A DNA stretch of 12,431 nucleotides. Source: CAWEHQ01 sp051001995 (GTDB lineage Bacteria; Actinomycetota; Thermoleophilia; Solirubrobacterales; Thermoleophilaceae). This document shows positions 12,357 to 12,431 of the stretch, one piece after another; within the stretch, counting starts at the first letter, position 1, and the number at the start of each line of letters is the position of its first letter. Where the stretch lies: NCBI GenBank assembly GCA_051001995.1, contig JBPCMT010000227.1, positions 1 to 12,431 of the forward strand, in the 5' to 3' direction. A model generated the notes under the pieces. The model was not told the DNA's origin. It saw nothing but the letters and a program-made list of their open reading frames with translations, and did not search any database. Position numbers and translations under genes: made by a program.

Positions 12357-12431
12357 CTACCCGGCCCCGGCCCCGGCCGCGGCGTCGCCGGTAGCTCCGG
12401 CGCGCGCCTCCAGCTGCTTGACCGGCCCGAG
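12357..12431 (-). CDS. Probable C-terminal fragment of a convergent gene
   Basis: On the minus strand the window edge reads LGPVKQLEARAGATGDAAAGAGAG and then TAG at 12359-12357. The frame is open to the edge and has plausible composition: a charged helical piece, then an Ala/Gly-rich tail. Only 24 codons are visible, so it may be the 3' end of a real gene or chance in GC-rich DNA. The hairpin between it and the preceding plus-strand gene favours a convergent gene pair. No family can be assigned. Confidence 0.4.
   Translation of the reverse strand, partial: LGPVKQLEARAGATGDAAAGAGAG

Noticed and set aside
1..12431. CRISPR arrays, insertion sequences, tRNA or rRNA genes
   Set aside because: No regularly spaced repeats, transposase-like frames, terminal inverted repeats or cloverleaf/rRNA sequences were found on either strand by eye.

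Overview
The window is GC-rich and gene-dense. The gene order is that of the actinobacterial chromosome: rpmI-rplT, then a SpoU-type RNA methylase, pheS-pheT and argC-argJ-argB-argD, all on the minus strand. From general knowledge, mycobacteria and streptomycetes keep this order (infC-rpmI-rplT-tsnR ... pheST-argCJBDFR). GC content, protein style and a Bacillus-like Cys insert in PheS suggest a deep-branching member of Actinomycetota, perhaps Thermoleophilia. That placement is inference, because no marker search could be run.

Layout. (1) 1-934: a partial VOC-family gene (minus) diverges from a VapB/VapC type II toxin-antitoxin pair (plus) across only 22 bp. (2) 1010-5310: argD, argB, argJ and argC, the N-acetyl cycle of arginine synthesis, transcribed leftward as C-J-B-D. 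Neither argF nor argR follows argD; the convergent vapC does. (3) 5303-9511: pheT, pheS and a SpoU-fold RNA methyltransferase, overlapping each other and argC, so 9511 to 1010 reads as one seven-gene transcription unit. (4) 9518-9569: a strong intrinsic terminator or attenuator. (5) 9570-10120: rplT and rpmI (L20, L35) without infC upstream. (6) 10169-10956: a divergent HTH regulator plus nucleotidyltransferase pair that resembles a second toxin-antitoxin module and is separated from rpmI by 48 bp. (7) 11080-12308: two overlapping genes of unknown function that share a C-terminal domain, behind a sequence that closely matches a sigma-B/SigF-type stress promoter. (8) 12309-12431: a hairpin and the probable 3' end of a convergent gene.

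Recurring structure. Within operons the genes overlap at GTG starts: a 4-base GTGA at five junctions and an 8-base GTGCCT overlap at two. At the two divergent intergenic regions the operon-head ATGs instead have a -10-like hexamer exactly 6 bases upstream and no convincing Shine-Dalgarno, the geometry of leaderless transcripts. At 272-293 the two opposing -10 elements physically overlap. At 10121-10168 an inverted repeat touches both putative -10 elements, so the HTH protein could control the L35-L20 operon as well as its own genes.

The points most worth following up are the sigma-B-like promoter on the paired unknown genes, the overlapping leaderless divergent promoters, the HTH-nucleotidyltransferase pair sharing a control region with ribosomal protein genes, and the terminator/antiterminator geometry between rplT and the methylase-pheST-arg operon.
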